48,837 nucleotides of DNA from Kuafuiihalomonas sp039024635 (GCA_039024635.1 JBCCQA010000037.1:1-48837); one strand, 5' to 3'. Counted from the first letter of the stretch, positions 40,584 through 48,837 are shown. The notes: generated from the letters alone by a model not told the origin. Program-made: numbers and translations.

Positions 40584-41663
40584 GGGGCTGTCCGCGGGGA
40601 GGAGGGAGCTCGGATCGAGGAGGCCCAGGTAGGCTGCGGCGCCTGCTCCTGCCATGACCAAGAACAGGATCATGAGAAGGGCGCCCAGGAAGCGTCGCCC
40701 AGGCGAGCTGCTCTCGGTGAAGGTCGAAGTCATGATGAGGTCACTTGCGTCGACCCATTGACTGGCTTCCTCGGTGGAGATTCGGCCTCGGGCGGCCAGG
40801 AATCCGACGACCCGCTCGGCGTGGTTGGCCCAGCCGCCTCGATCCGACATCAGGCCTTCCAGGCCTTGGCGCAGGGCCGAGGGAGACTGGAGACGTTTAT
40901 CAGGCTTTCGATGAAGGCAGGCCTCTATCAAGCGGCGGAGGGCCCGAGGCGCGCTCGGAGCCACTGTGCGGACCGGTCGGTAGCGGCCCGAGTGAATGAG
41001 GTGGAACAGGTTTTCGGGTGTGGCCTCTTCATAGAGCCGTCGGCCCGAAACGCAGTGATAGAGGAGGGCGCCCAGGCCGTAGACATCGCTTCGAGGGTCG
41101 GCGTCCTGGCCCTGGAGCAACTCGGGGGCCAGGTAGCGCGGCGTGCCCATCACGAGCCCAGTTCTCGTGACGCCTTCGATTTCAGCCTGACGAGCGATGC
41201 CGAAGTCCATCAGCTTGATGGCGCCGTCTCGGCTCATCATGACGTTGCCGGCCTTGATGTCTCGGTGCACGATGCCCATCCGATGGGCGGCCTCCAGGGC
41301 CGCGGCCACCTCGATGCCTATGATGCAGGCGACGTCGATGGGAAGTGCTCCTTCCCGAAGCAGCGTGGCCAGGTCCACGCCGTCGACGAGCTCCATCGCC
41401 AAGTAGAGCTCACCCCTGCGCTCGAAGAGATCGTAGACCGCCACGACGTTGTGGTGACGAAGTTGGGCCAGGGCCCGCCCCTCCCTCAGAAAGCGCTCCT
41501 TAAGTTCTTCCGGGTCCTGGCTGTGGTCGGCGTGGAGCCGCTTCAGCGCCACGTCTCGCTCCAGCAGGCGGTGCCGCGCCTTCAGGACTTCGCCCATGCC
41601 GCCTCGGCCAATCTCGGGCCCCACGTCGTAGGGGCCGAGCTTCTTGGTCCGGGTCGAGGCCAA
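40566..41663 (-). CDS. Membrane-anchored Ser/Thr protein kinase (Hanks type)
   Basis: The protein has 365 residues. The kinase domain spans ~10-275 with every catalytic motif: Gly-loop GRGGMGEV, Lys41 in VALKRL, HRD at 133-135 with Asn140 (VHRDIKAGN), DFG at 153-155, and the APE-like MGTPRYLAPE. It should be active. A juxtamembrane region and one TM helix near 318-342 follow, with only a short extracytoplasmic tail, so there is no PASTA or other sensor. It is divergent from the EAL gene (122-bp gap). Confidence 0.9.
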   Translation of the reverse strand: MASTRTKKLGPYDVGPEIGRGGMGEVLKARHRLLERDVALKRLHADHSQDPEELKERFLREGRALAQLRHHNVVAVYDLFERRGELYLAMELVDGVDLATLLREGALPIDVACIIGIEVAAALEAAHRMGIVHRDIKAGNVMMSRDGAIKLMDFGIARQAEIEGVTRTGLVMGTPRYLAPELLQGQDADPRSDVYGLGALLYHCVSGRRLYEEATPENLFHLIHSGRYRPVRTVAPSAPRALRRLIEACLHRKPDKRLQSPSALRQGLEGLMSDRGGWANHAERVVGFLAARGRISTEEASQWVDASDLIMTSTFTESSSPGRRFLGALLMILFLVMAGAGAAAYLGLLDPSSLLPADSPSLPWF

Positions 41664-41785
41664 CGCCTCTTTCTAACCCGATGAGGGGCGCCTTGAAAGG
41701 CGGCCGGCGTAGGGCCGAAGCGCCCAAGAAGCCGAGGACGCTACTTCGTTGGCGTTGTGTGGTGAGATACGGGTACACTCTCTAC

Positions 41786-42532
41786 ATGGCGACGCCCCGC
41801 CGAGGGATCACACAAGACCTCGCGCCCATGGTGCGTCGCAGCGTCGGATTGGAAGACCTGCAAGTCGCCTTCCAGCCCATCGTGGACGTCAAGACTGGAA
41901 TTGTACTGGCCTTCGAAGCGCTCCTGCGCTCCGACGACCAGAACTTCGTCAGCCCGCCCCAGGTCATCGAGGCCGGCATCGAAGAAAACGTGGCCGGTGA
42001 GCTGGGTCGGGTCCTCAGGGAGCTGGCCATCGAACGCTGTCGTCAGCATCCTCTCTTCTTGAACGTTCATCCGCGGGAGTTCGACGATGGCTGGATCGTC
42101 CGCCCGGACGACCCCGTCTTCCGACACGACCACGCCATCTATCTGGAGATCACGGAGTCCGTTCCTCTCAGCCACGAGAGTCACTGCCACGGTATCTTGA
42201 GCGAGATCCGGGCCAAGGGAGTGTCGCTGGCGGTCGATGACTTGGGCGCCGGCTACTCCAATCTGCTCTACATTTCGGACCTGGCGCCCGAGATCGTGAA
42301 GCTGGACAGGGAGCTCGTTCGCTCCGTGACCAAGGACGAGCGCTCCTTCCGATTCTTGGAGGGTGTGATCGAGCTCTGCCACCGGATGGGCGCCCAGGTC
42401 GTAGCCGAGGGCATCGAGAGCGAAGCCGAGTTCAAAGCCATCATCGACGCCGGCGCCCACTACGTTCAGGGCTTCTTCATCGGGCCGCCGGCGCCCACGC
42501 CCATCGTGCCTCGCGTTCAGCTCCCGGGCTGA
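41786..42532 (+). CDS. EAL-domain c-di-GMP phosphodiesterase
   Basis: The protein has 248 residues, essentially a stand-alone EAL domain with no sensor. The catalytic set is complete: Glu44 in FEALLR, Asn93 in FLNVHP, Glu121 in LEITES, Asp151/Asp152 in AVDDLGAG, Lys172 in IVKLDREL, Glu208 in VAEGIES, Gln228 in YVQGFF. It is predicted to be an active cytoplasmic phosphodiesterase. ATG 41786 is chosen over the longer frame, which adds 35 residues of Arg-rich non-domain sequence. Its end overlaps the next minus-strand gene by 16 nt. Confidence 0.9.
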   Translation: MATPRRGITQDLAPMVRRSVGLEDLQVAFQPIVDVKTGIVLAFEALLRSDDQNFVSPPQVIEAGIEENVAGELGRVLRELAIERCRQHPLFLNVHPREFDDGWIVRPDDPVFRHDHAIYLEITESVPLSHESHCHGILSEIRAKGVSLAVDDLGAGYSNLLYISDLAPEIVKLDRELVRSVTKDERSFRFLEGVIELCHRMGAQVVAEGIESEAEFKAIIDAGAHYVQGFFIGPPAPTPIVPRVQLPG

Positions 42533-43206
42533 ACCTGTTCCCGTCTCTGAAAGAGAGCGGCCACCCACACCTCTTCGTCTTCCGTCTGCGACTCCAAGAC
42601 CAAGCGAACGCGATCGCCGGGCTTCGCGTACCAGGCTCCAACGTTGACCTTGGAACGGTCATCGGCCGGGTCCACGAGCCCACGAGTGGAGCGGACCCGA
42701 GGTAGTACCAAGAGGCGCCGGGGGGCCTGGACGGCCGCCTCTTCCGGGGCCTCCAGGACTTTCACCTCGACGAACACGAGCGGAAAGCGCTGGCGCCGGA
42801 CGCTCAGGACGCGAGCTGTGAGAACCACTTCGTCGGCGTCCAGCACCACGGGAGGTTCGCGGGCGGCGTCTATGGGCTCGGCGTCTCGACCCAGCGCGGC
42901 CAAGAGGGCGTCGATGTCGTCCGGACTTGGCGCCACTTGGGCTGAGCTCAGATGGGACCGAAGCCCCTCGAGATCCACGCCCTCGAGGAAGATCCGACGG
43001 CCGTCCTGGATCATCTGCAACCCTTCGACATGGGAGAGCAGCACTTCGGCCACGTCCTCTGGACGAAACCCGGGACGAACCGAGAGGACGACCCTCGAAC
43101 CTTCGGTCCGCGCTTCGCAGGCGGCCGAAGAGGAGCCGAAGACGGGTACGGACTCGCCGGAAGCGCTCGTCGGCGCGGCGGCAAGAAGGAGCGAGAGCGC
43201 GAGCAT
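42517..43206 (-). CDS. Secreted protein of unknown function
   Basis: The protein has 229 residues. The N-terminus (MLALSLLLAAAPTSAS) is a short export signal. The mature part is rich in beta strands and acidic residues (VVLSVRPGFRPEDVAEVLL, EVVLTARVLSVRRQRFPLVF). No domain is recognised and no lipobox is present. It ends tail-to-tail with the EAL gene. Upstream on the same strand is trpF, 32 bp away. Confidence 0.6.
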   Translation of the reverse strand: MLALSLLLAAAPTSASGESVPVFGSSSAACEARTEGSRVVLSVRPGFRPEDVAEVLLSHVEGLQMIQDGRRIFLEGVDLEGLRSHLSSAQVAPSPDDIDALLAALGRDAEPIDAAREPPVVLDADEVVLTARVLSVRRQRFPLVFVEVKVLEAPEEAAVQAPRRLLVLPRVRSTRGLVDPADDRSKVNVGAWYAKPGDRVRLVLESQTEDEEVWVAALFQRREQVQPGS

Positions 43207-43238
43207 ACCTCCTTCATACTTCGGAGGCGTCGGCGGGG

Positions 43239-43889
43239 TCAGTGGGAGAAGGCCGTGTGAGGGCGTTCGCGCTCGGCCTCTCGGGCGGCCTGCAGAAAGG
43301 CCCGCATTCGGCTCGGCGTCTTTACGCCGGGGGTTTCCTCGATGAAAGAGGAGACGTCGATGGCCGTGGGGCGGACGGCCTCGAGGGCTGCTGCCACGTT
43401 GTCGGCTCGGAGGCCTCCCGAGAGCATGATGGGCCCCAACTCGACGCAGGCCGCGGCCCGGCTCCAGTCCGCTTCCACGCCCCGGCCCCCGCCGCCGGCC
43501 CCATCGACGTTCAGGCGGCCGAGCGGTGTCGGTGGACGAGCGATCTCCATCAGGGAATCAGCCTTCTGCACCAGCTCGGGACCATCGAAGAGTACGGGAA
43601 GGACCGGAAGCGCGGGGTCGAGTCGAGCCCACGCCTCGACGCTGAGCACGGCCTGGATGACGTCGAAACCAAGCTCCAGGGTGCGAGCGATGCCGTCGAC
43701 GTCGGTGGGTCCCGTGACCGCCACCGAGAGTGCTCCTTCACTGGCCGACAGGAGGTCCGGGATACGGCTTCGGTCTACTTGCTGGGGGCAAGGGTCGAGG
43801 ACCAGGCCCACGGCATCTACACCGAGGGCGACCGCTGCTTCCAGATCTTGGGTTCGCGTGAACCCGCACATCTTGATCCGTACACCCAT
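43239..43889 (-). CDS. trpF: Phosphoribosylanthranilate isomerase
   Basis: The enzyme catalyses the third step of tryptophan synthesis after anthranilate. The 216-residue TIM barrel starts GVRIKMCGFTRTQDLEAAV with the catalytic Cys8, includes PIMLSGGLRADNV, and ends with AIDVSSFIEETPGVK carrying the general-acid Asp. ATG 43889 gives the normal start; longer frames run into the divergent gene. It is not next to other trp genes. Confidence 0.88.
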   Translation of the reverse strand: MGVRIKMCGFTRTQDLEAAVALGVDAVGLVLDPCPQQVDRSRIPDLLSASEGALSVAVTGPTDVDGIARTLELGFDVIQAVLSVEAWARLDPALPVLPVLFDGPELVQKADSLMEIARPPTPLGRLNVDGAGGGGRGVEADWSRAAACVELGPIMLSGGLRADNVAAALEAVRPTAIDVSSFIEETPGVKTPSRMRAFLQAAREAERERPHTAFSH

Positions 43890-43925
43890 GCTTGGAGGCC
43901 GAGCCGCCGGAGGATAGCTTGCTCC

Positions 43926-44666
43926 ATGGCCAAAGACGAAGCTCGGTTCATGGAGCGGGCGTTGGACCTGGCCGAGTCCGGGCTGGGGACCGTCTGGCCC
44001 AACCCCTCGGTCGGGGCGGTCATCGTTCGAGAGGGTCGCGTGGTCGGCGAGGGGCGAACACAGCTCCGCGGTCGGCCTCATGCCGAGGTCATCGCCCTGG
44101 AGGCGGCCGGCGCCGCCGCCGAAGGCGCGACTGCCTACGTCTCCCTGGAGCCTTGCTGCCATTGGGGGCAGACCCCGCCTTGTACGGATGCTTTGATTCG
44201 CGCCAGGGTCGCAAGGGTCGTCGTGGCCTGCCTGGACCCGGATCCTCGGGTGAACGGGAGCGGGATTCGGCGCCTCCAGCGGGCGGGCATTCAGGTCTCG
44301 ACTGGGTTGCTGGGCGACCGAGGTCGGCAGATAAACGCTGGTTTCTTCGCACGGATCCGCCTCGGCCGTCCCTTCGTCGCCGCCATCGCCCATGCCGCCG
44401 GCATCCCACGGACCTTCGACGCGCTCTGGTCCCGAGAGGATCAGGTGCTTATCGCGGACGAGGCGCCGTGGCTCTTCGAGTTTCCCGGCCAAGTCGCCGT
44501 CGGCCCTGGGCGAGCCTTTCTGCTCTCCGCCTCCCCCGCCACCCCCAAAGGGCTGCAGGACGCTCTTAGGCAGCTGGCCGAGGCGGGGCTCACCCGGCTC
44601 GCCATCTCGGCGCCCAGCGTTCTGTCGGCGGCCGACGTCCTGGGCATTCTCGACGAGCAGAGCTGA
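43926..44666 (+). CDS. RibD-like deaminase with shortened reductase region
   Basis: The protein has 246 residues. The N-terminal ~145 form a cytidine-deaminase-fold domain with the RibD zinc site: His52-Ala-Glu54 in RPHAEVIAL and Cys77/Cys86 in EPCCHWGQTPPC. It continues with VNGSGIRRLQRAGIQV and INAGFFARIRLGRPFV, the usual entry to the RibD reductase domain. The reductase is only ~100 residues instead of ~200 and lacks the SLDGK and NADPH-binding motifs. It is probably a deaminase alone, or a decaying riboflavin enzyme. It is divergent from trpF (36 bp). Confidence 0.75.
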   Translation: MAKDEARFMERALDLAESGLGTVWPNPSVGAVIVREGRVVGEGRTQLRGRPHAEVIALEAAGAAAEGATAYVSLEPCCHWGQTPPCTDALIRARVARVVVACLDPDPRVNGSGIRRLQRAGIQVSTGLLGDRGRQINAGFFARIRLGRPFVAAIAHAAGIPRTFDALWSREDQVLIADEAPWLFEFPGQVAVGPGRAFLLSASPATPKGLQDALRQLAEAGLTRLAISAPSVLSAADVLGILDEQS

Positions 44667-44698
44667 AGGTCCTCCGGGGACCTGCTAGCGTCCGCGCC

Positions 44699-46138
44699 AT
44701 GAGCAGCACCGCCGACATCCTAGGTGCTCGCCGGATCCTGGCGGTCAGCAATCGCGAGCCCTATACCCGCCACGTCAGCGAGGACGGTCAGGTCGAGTTC
44801 GAGCTGCGCGCGGGCGGCCTCGTGACCGCCCTAACCCCGGTGATGCGGAGCAGCAGCGGGGTTTGGATCGCCGGTGACTCCGACGGTGAAGCTCGGCGGG
44901 ACGAGGTCCCTCACGAAGGTCCGCAGTTCCTCCTTCGCCAAGTGCCTCTGTCGGAGGAGGACGTCGAGAGCTACTACCGAGGCTTCGCCAACCGGGCCCT
45001 GTGGCCTTTGTGTCACTACTTCATCGACGCTTGCCATTTCGCCGAGTCCCAGTTCGCGAGCTACCAAGACGTCAACCAGCGATTCGCGGAAGCGGTGGTG
45101 GCGGAGGAAGGCGATGCCGACTTGGTCTGGGTCCACGACTACCACTTCATGCTCCTTCCCAAGCTCGTTCGGGAGCGTAGTCGTCGTCGAAATCCGATCG
45201 CCTACTTTCACCACATTCCTTTCCCCCCCGAAGCCGTCTTCCGCGTCTTGCCATGGCGACGGGAGATCCTGGTCGGCCTCCTGGGCGCCGACTTCATTGG
45301 CTTCCACACCGAGATCTACGTGAAGAACTTCCTCGAGAGTTGCGCGGGCATCCTCCAGGCTGACGTGGATCTCGCTTCGGGTCGGGTGCGATGGGACAAT
45401 CGGAGCATCGACGTTAGCGCCTATCCCATCGGTATCGAAACGGCGGAGTTCGAGCAGATGGCGGGTGCCCAAGGCACGACCGAGCGTAGCGAAATCATCC
45501 GTCGAAACATCGGGGCCGAGAAGATCGTGCTGGGAGTGGATCGACTTGACTACTCGAAAGGCATCCTGCAGCGGCTCTACGCCATCGAACGTCTCTTCGA
45601 GCTGCATCCCGAGTTCAGGGGCAAGGTGAGCTTCGTCCAGGTCGCCGTGCCCAGCCGCACCGCGGTCAAGGAGTACGAGGAACTCAAGCGCGGGGTCGAC
45701 GAGACAGTAGGTCGAATCAACGGCCGTTTCAGCAACTCCGGATGGACGCCGGTGATCTACTTGTACCGGGGCCTCCCTCGAGAAGAGTTGGTGGCCTACT
45801 ACCGAGCGGCCGATGTTTGTTTGATCACCCCGCTTCGGGACGGCATGAACCTGGTCGCTAAGGAGTACGTTGCATGCAAGACCGACGACGATGGAGTGCT
45901 CATTCTCTCGGAGTTCGCCGGAGCCAGCGCCGAGCTGGATACTGCGCTTCTGGTCAATCCGTATTCCATTCAAGACATGGCGGTCGCTCTTCAGTGGGCA
46001 CTCACCATGGAGGCTGGCGAGCGTCAGCGTCGCATGAAGCAGATGCGTGACCACGTCCGAGAGTACGACGTGCACAAGTGGCTGGAGTCCATAGTGAGCG
46101 GCAGTCTCCGCTCCGGTTCGGAGGCCAAGGTTAAGTGA
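44699..46138 (+). CDS. otsA: Trehalose-6-phosphate synthase
   Basis: This GT20 glycosyltransferase makes trehalose 6-phosphate from a nucleotide-glucose and glucose 6-phosphate. The 479 residues have VSNREPYTRH near the N-terminus (where many homologs have NRLP), RAGGLVTALTPVM, VWVHDYHFMLLPKLVR, GFHTEIYVKNFLESC, VDRLDYSKGILQRL, and LITPLRDGMNLVAKEYVA. It overlaps otsB by 4 nt (GTGA). Glucosylglycerol-phosphate synthase belongs to the same family, but the pairing with a trehalose phosphatase favours OtsA. Confidence 0.92.
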   Translation: MSSTADILGARRILAVSNREPYTRHVSEDGQVEFELRAGGLVTALTPVMRSSSGVWIAGDSDGEARRDEVPHEGPQFLLRQVPLSEEDVESYYRGFANRALWPLCHYFIDACHFAESQFASYQDVNQRFAEAVVAEEGDADLVWVHDYHFMLLPKLVRERSRRRNPIAYFHHIPFPPEAVFRVLPWRREILVGLLGADFIGFHTEIYVKNFLESCAGILQADVDLASGRVRWDNRSIDVSAYPIGIETAEFEQMAGAQGTTERSEIIRRNIGAEKIVLGVDRLDYSKGILQRLYAIERLFELHPEFRGKVSFVQVAVPSRTAVKEYEELKRGVDETVGRINGRFSNSGWTPVIYLYRGLPREELVAYYRAADVCLITPLRDGMNLVAKEYVACKTDDDGVLILSEFAGASAELDTALLVNPYSIQDMAVALQWALTMEAGERQRRMKQMRDHVREYDVHKWLESIVSGSLRSGSEAKVK

Positions 46139-46926
46139 GCGCCGTCCACTTCTCTATTGCGGAGGCAGATGTCCTGGCCGAGCTGGCTGCAGCCGAAGAG
46201 GTTGCGCTCGGCTTCGACTACGACGGGACCTTGACTCCCATCGTCGAGCGGCCCGACCGAGCCCGTGCGCCAAGCGAGGTCGCCAAACAGATCGCTCAGC
46301 TTGCTCGTCGTCGCGAGAACCTGATCGCCATCGTCACCGGTCGAAGTATCCTAGACTTGGATACGGTCTTCGACGTTCCGGAAGTTTGGGTCTTGGGCCG
46401 GCACGGTCTCCAGTGGTCAGCCCCGGGCGGCCGTCCGCGTCCACCGCCGGACATCGACGTCGAAGAGGCCAAGACCAAGATCCGGGGCATGAAGGAAGAG
46501 CTCCAACCCCTCATCCGTCAACAGCCCGCTCTGTTCTTGGAGGACAAGGAATACGCCCTCACTCTTCACACCCGCCGCCTCGATCCGAGCATCGAGCCCG
46601 TCGCTCACCGGGCCTTCCGGGAGGCGATCCCGCAGGGCTTCTCGGTCATCGTGGGCAAGAAGGTCATCGAGGCTCGCCCAGACGGGCACGATAAGGGGAC
46701 GGCCTTCACCAGGCTTATCGAAGAGCGCATGCCGAGGGCGCTCGCCTTCTACGTGGGGGACGACACAACGGACGAGGATGTCTTCCGGGCCCTACCGGAA
46801 GGGTCCATCACCATCCGGGTACTCGATGACCCCAAACTGCGAGAGGAAACAGCCGCTCGCTTTTGGCTGGAGGCTGTCGAGGAGGTCCATCAGCTCCTCT
46901 CTTCCCTCGTCCGCCTTCGAAGCTGA
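46135..46926 (+). CDS. otsB: Trehalose-6-phosphate phosphatase
   Basis: This HAD-superfamily phosphatase completes trehalose synthesis. The 263 residues carry motif I GFDYDGTLTPI (nucleophile Asp28), motif II IVTGRS, motif III VIEARPDGHDKGTAF, and motif IV YVGDDTTDEDVFRAL. The start is GTG, in a 4-nt overlap with otsA, so the pair is translationally coupled. Trehalose is likely an osmoprotectant or reserve here. Confidence 0.93.
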   Translation: MSAVHFSIAEADVLAELAAAEEVALGFDYDGTLTPIVERPDRARAPSEVAKQIAQLARRRENLIAIVTGRSILDLDTVFDVPEVWVLGRHGLQWSAPGGRPRPPPDIDVEEAKTKIRGMKEELQPLIRQQPALFLEDKEYALTLHTRRLDPSIEPVAHRAFREAIPQGFSVIVGKKVIEARPDGHDKGTAFTRLIEERMPRALAFYVGDDTTDEDVFRALPEGSITIRVLDDPKLREETAARFWLEAVEEVHQLLSSLVRLRS

Positions 46927-46971
46927 GGCTATCGGCTCGACTCCGGGTCCCGTTGGCCCCACCATTCGGCC

Positions 46972-47808
46972 GTGGCTCCAGTGCTGAGCGTTTTCGGCCT
47001 GCCTCTTCCGTCCTACGCCGTGATGATGATGGTGGGCTACGTGGCAGCCCTGCTCATGGTCTTGGGGCTGAGCAGGCGCGCGCCCGGCGTCGATCGCGCG
47101 CAGGTGGTCGACCTATTCATCGTCATGCTCGTGTCGTCGGTCATCGGGGCCAAGCTCGGCCACGTGCTCTTCGAGGCCCCTGGCCACGTGGCAGCCGATG
47201 GTCATGTGATTGAGTCCCTTCCCGAGCTTCTGCGCGAGGATCCTCTGCATGTCCTTCGGCTAGGGGAGGGTGGCTACGTTTGGTACGGGGGCATGATCGG
47301 CGCGCTGCTGATGGCGGTCTTCTACTTTCGTCGACGTCCCCAGCTGAATGCGCTTCTGTACTCCGACCTCTTCGCACCGGCGGTCATGGTGGGGGCAGCC
47401 TTTGGTCGGATGGGCTGTTTGATGGCGGGCTGCTGCTACGGCGTTCCGACCGAACTGCCCTGGGGCATGGCCTTTCCCGCCACCGAGGGACAGCTCGTCC
47501 ACCCTACGCAGCTCTACGACGCGACCTTTGCGGCTCTGCTAGGCGCGGGCCTGGCGTGGGCCTTCGCGCGGCGCCATTTCGACGGGCAAATCATCGCAGT
47601 GCTCCTGCTCCTGTATCCTCTGGCTCGCTTTTCGACCGAGGTCTTTCGAGGCGACCCGGAGCGGGGGACCGTCGGTCCCGGTTCGACGAGTCAGGCGCTC
47701 TCCGTGCTCGTCTTCCTGGCGGGTCTTTGGCTCTACGGCTGGGCTCGTCGAAGGCATGCGCAGGCCAGTCAGGGAGCTCAGGCCGAGCTTCGGCCAATGA
47801 GCCTTTGA
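46972..47808 (+). CDS. lgt: Prolipoprotein diacylglyceryl transferase
   Basis: This integral inner-membrane enzyme transfers diacylglycerol to the lipobox cysteine of prolipoproteins. The 278 residues have about seven TM segments, GYVWYGGMIGALL, the signature GRMGCLMAGCCYGVPTELPWGMAF, and HPTQLYDATFAALLGAGLA. The GCCYG form differs from the E. coli GNFINGELWG but is common in many other phyla. It starts 45 bp after otsB and is 33 bp ahead of ppsR. It would process the several lipoproteins predicted in this window. Confidence 0.9.
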   Translation: MAPVLSVFGLPLPSYAVMMMVGYVAALLMVLGLSRRAPGVDRAQVVDLFIVMLVSSVIGAKLGHVLFEAPGHVAADGHVIESLPELLREDPLHVLRLGEGGYVWYGGMIGALLMAVFYFRRRPQLNALLYSDLFAPAVMVGAAFGRMGCLMAGCCYGVPTELPWGMAFPATEGQLVHPTQLYDATFAALLGAGLAWAFARRHFDGQIIAVLLLLYPLARFSTEVFRGDPERGTVGPGSTSQALSVLVFLAGLWLYGWARRRHAQASQGAQAELRPMSL

Positions 47809-47841
47809 CTCCCGAAGAATATGGGCCCAACTCGATGAACC

Positions 47842-48654
47842 ATGCCCCGCATTTTCATCGTCGCCGATGGCACCGGCGAAACGGGTGAGAAGGTCCTGAA
47901 GGCTTCCTTGACCCAGTTTCGAGGGGTCGAGGTCTCCACCGAGACCTTCACCCGGGTCCGGTCCAAGGTGGAGATCACGGAACTGCTGGAGCAGGCCGCT
48001 CGAGAGGAGGCCTTTGTCATCTTCACGATCATCGACCCGGAGCACCGGGACCATCTCATTCAAAAAGCCGGGGACCTCGGGGTGGAGGCGGCCGACGTCA
48101 TCGGGGGTTTGGTCGGCAAGCTTGCCATCTACCTGGGCGCCCAGCCTCTGTTCAGCCCGGGCATCAAGAACCAGATGGATGCCGAGTACTTCAAGCGCAT
48201 CGAGGCGGTGGAGTTCGCGGTCAAGAGCGACGACGGTCAGTCCCTACAGAACCTCAAGCGGGCGGACATGGTCTTGGTCGGCCTGTCCCGAACCTCTAAG
48301 ACGCCGCTTTCAATGTACTTGGCCCACAAGGGATACAAGGTGGCGAACGTCCCCTTGGTCCCCGAGATCCCCCCGCCGAACGAACTCTTCGAGATCGACC
48401 AGGAGAAGATCTACGCCCTCATCATCGATCTCAACTCATTGGTCCGCGTTCGCCATCAACGTCTGAAGGCTTTGGGTCTCCCCCCCGACGCCGAGTATGC
48501 AGCCCGGGAGAACATTGCCCGTGAGCTCCGCTGGTGCCGCGAGTTCTACGCCCGTAACCCCACCTGGCCCGTCATCGACACCTCCACCCGCGCCGTCGAA
48601 GAAACGGCGGCCGAGATGGAGCGGATCATGAAGGAACGCGCCGTGCGTACTTAG
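47842..48654 (+). CDS. ppsR: Pyruvate phosphate dikinase / PEP synthase regulatory protein
   Basis: This bifunctional ADP-dependent kinase / Pi-dependent phosphorylase switches PEP synthase or pyruvate phosphate dikinase off and on. The 270 residues match the DUF299 family: IFIVADGTGETGEKVLKASL, YTPGIK-like LFSPGIKNQMDAEYF, the P-loop-like VLVGLSRTSKTPLSMYLA (147-154), and LVPEIPPPNELFE. The last three codons and the stop fall inside the first copy of the 76-bp tandem repeat. The target dikinase gene would be expected nearby but is beyond the window. PpsR versus PDRP cannot be told apart by sequence alone. Confidence 0.9.
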   Translation: MPRIFIVADGTGETGEKVLKASLTQFRGVEVSTETFTRVRSKVEITELLEQAAREEAFVIFTIIDPEHRDHLIQKAGDLGVEAADVIGGLVGKLAIYLGAQPLFSPGIKNQMDAEYFKRIEAVEFAVKSDDGQSLQNLKRADMVLVGLSRTSKTPLSMYLAHKGYKVANVPLVPEIPPPNELFEIDQEKIYALIIDLNSLVRVRHQRLKALGLPPDAEYAARENIARELRWCREFYARNPTWPVIDTSTRAVEETAAEMERIMKERAVRT

Positions 48655-48837
48655 GGTCCCGGGCCCGGCTAAGCCGGGCCCACCCTTCTACGGTCGGCTT
48701 AGCCTCCCTGCGCCTTCGTTGCGTACTTAGGGTCCCGGGCCCGGCTAAGCCGGGCCCACCCTTCTACGGTCGGCTTAGCCTCCCTGCGCCTTCGTTGCGT
48801 ACTTAGGGTCCCGGGCCCGGCTAAGCCGGGCCCACCC
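48644..48837. repeat. Exact 76-bp tandem repeat at the window end
   Basis: The unit begins at 48645, 48721 and 48797, giving two full copies and a 41-nt partial third, with no mismatch between copies. Each unit holds GGGCCCGGC-TAA-GCCGGGCCC (48661-48681 in copy 1), a perfect 9-bp hairpin. It also holds GGCTAAGCCG (48667-48676) complementary to CGGCTTAGCC (48695-48704), which competes with the first hairpin. Copy 1 includes the ppsR stop codon. It could be a strong terminator array, a mobile palindromic repeat, or an assembly loop at a contig end. Confidence 0.85.

Noticed and set aside
42927..43925. Long frame upstream of the RibD-like gene
   Set aside because: It runs antisense through trpF and the secreted protein gene; the deaminase N-terminus starts at 43926.
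48644..48837. CRISPR array
   Set aside because: The unit is 76 bp with no variable spacer; copies are contiguous and identical.

Overview
This window reads as a chromosomal segment of a high-GC delta-proteobacterial-grade bacterium, most likely Myxococcota or Bradymonadota. That placement is an inference. It rests on a lipoprotein with a long Asp/Pro/Gly-rich linker, a Hanks-type kinase with a C-terminal membrane anchor, fused zinc-ribbon/Pro-rich/TPR architecture, a HEAT-repeat gene next to a degenerate HD-GYP gene, many GTG starts, and a complete core informational cluster. No phage structural genes, transposases or CRISPR array are visible.

Layout: (1) 1-2377 is the decayed edge of an island inserted at ssrA. 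A frameshifted hypothetical gene abuts a 5'-truncated tyrosine recombinase whose reading frame runs into the 3' end of the tmRNA gene (minus strand, tag ANDEPSLAMAA). (2) 2550-11103 holds a zinc-ribbon/Pro-rich/TM/TPR protein, a WbpA-type nucleotide-sugar dehydrogenase, two tandem paralogous minus-strand genes (one lipoprotein, one without its lipobox) that share an inverted repeat touching the start codon, a degenerate sugar-nucleotidyltransferase-like protein, an M15-like peptidase, a small lipoprotein and truD. (3) 11206-15490 is a compact row of pspA, a HEAT-repeat gene, a gene for an HD domain without its catalytic dyad, and a DUF2231 membrane gene. (4) 16236-17728 is pyrF-rlmB. (5) 17770-18432 has five tRNA genes (Thr-Tyr-Gly-Thr-Trp), followed by secE-nusG-rplKAJL-rpoBC, with an L10 leader and a hairpin before rpoB. 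The tuf gene usual in this arrangement is absent.

(6) 30917-35612 carries a possible micro-ORF, a chalcone-isomerase-like secreted protein, pdxJ, an MBL-fold hydrolase, a DUF7282-like repeat lipoprotein and a zinc-ribbon membrane protein. (7) 35617-41663 carries a secreted protein, a stand-alone Mrr_N winged helix, a YkgJ/FliB-like Cys-cluster protein paired with a NagD-type HAD phosphatase, a coiled-coil protein and a Ser/Thr kinase. (8) 41786-48654 carries an EAL c-di-GMP phosphodiesterase with a full set of catalytic residues, a secreted protein, trpF divergent from a RibD-like deaminase with a shortened reductase part, otsA-otsB, lgt and ppsR. The window ends inside an exact 76-bp tandem repeat that begins within the last codons of ppsR.

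The most novel-looking unit is pspA-HEAT-HD. The two genes after pspA appear to share a homologous N-terminal module joined to different C-terminal outputs, and the HD domain has lost the residues needed for c-di-GMP hydrolysis. It looks like a membrane-stress/second-messenger scaffold rather than an enzyme pair. All functional calls come from reading the sequence and recalling family motifs; no searches were run.
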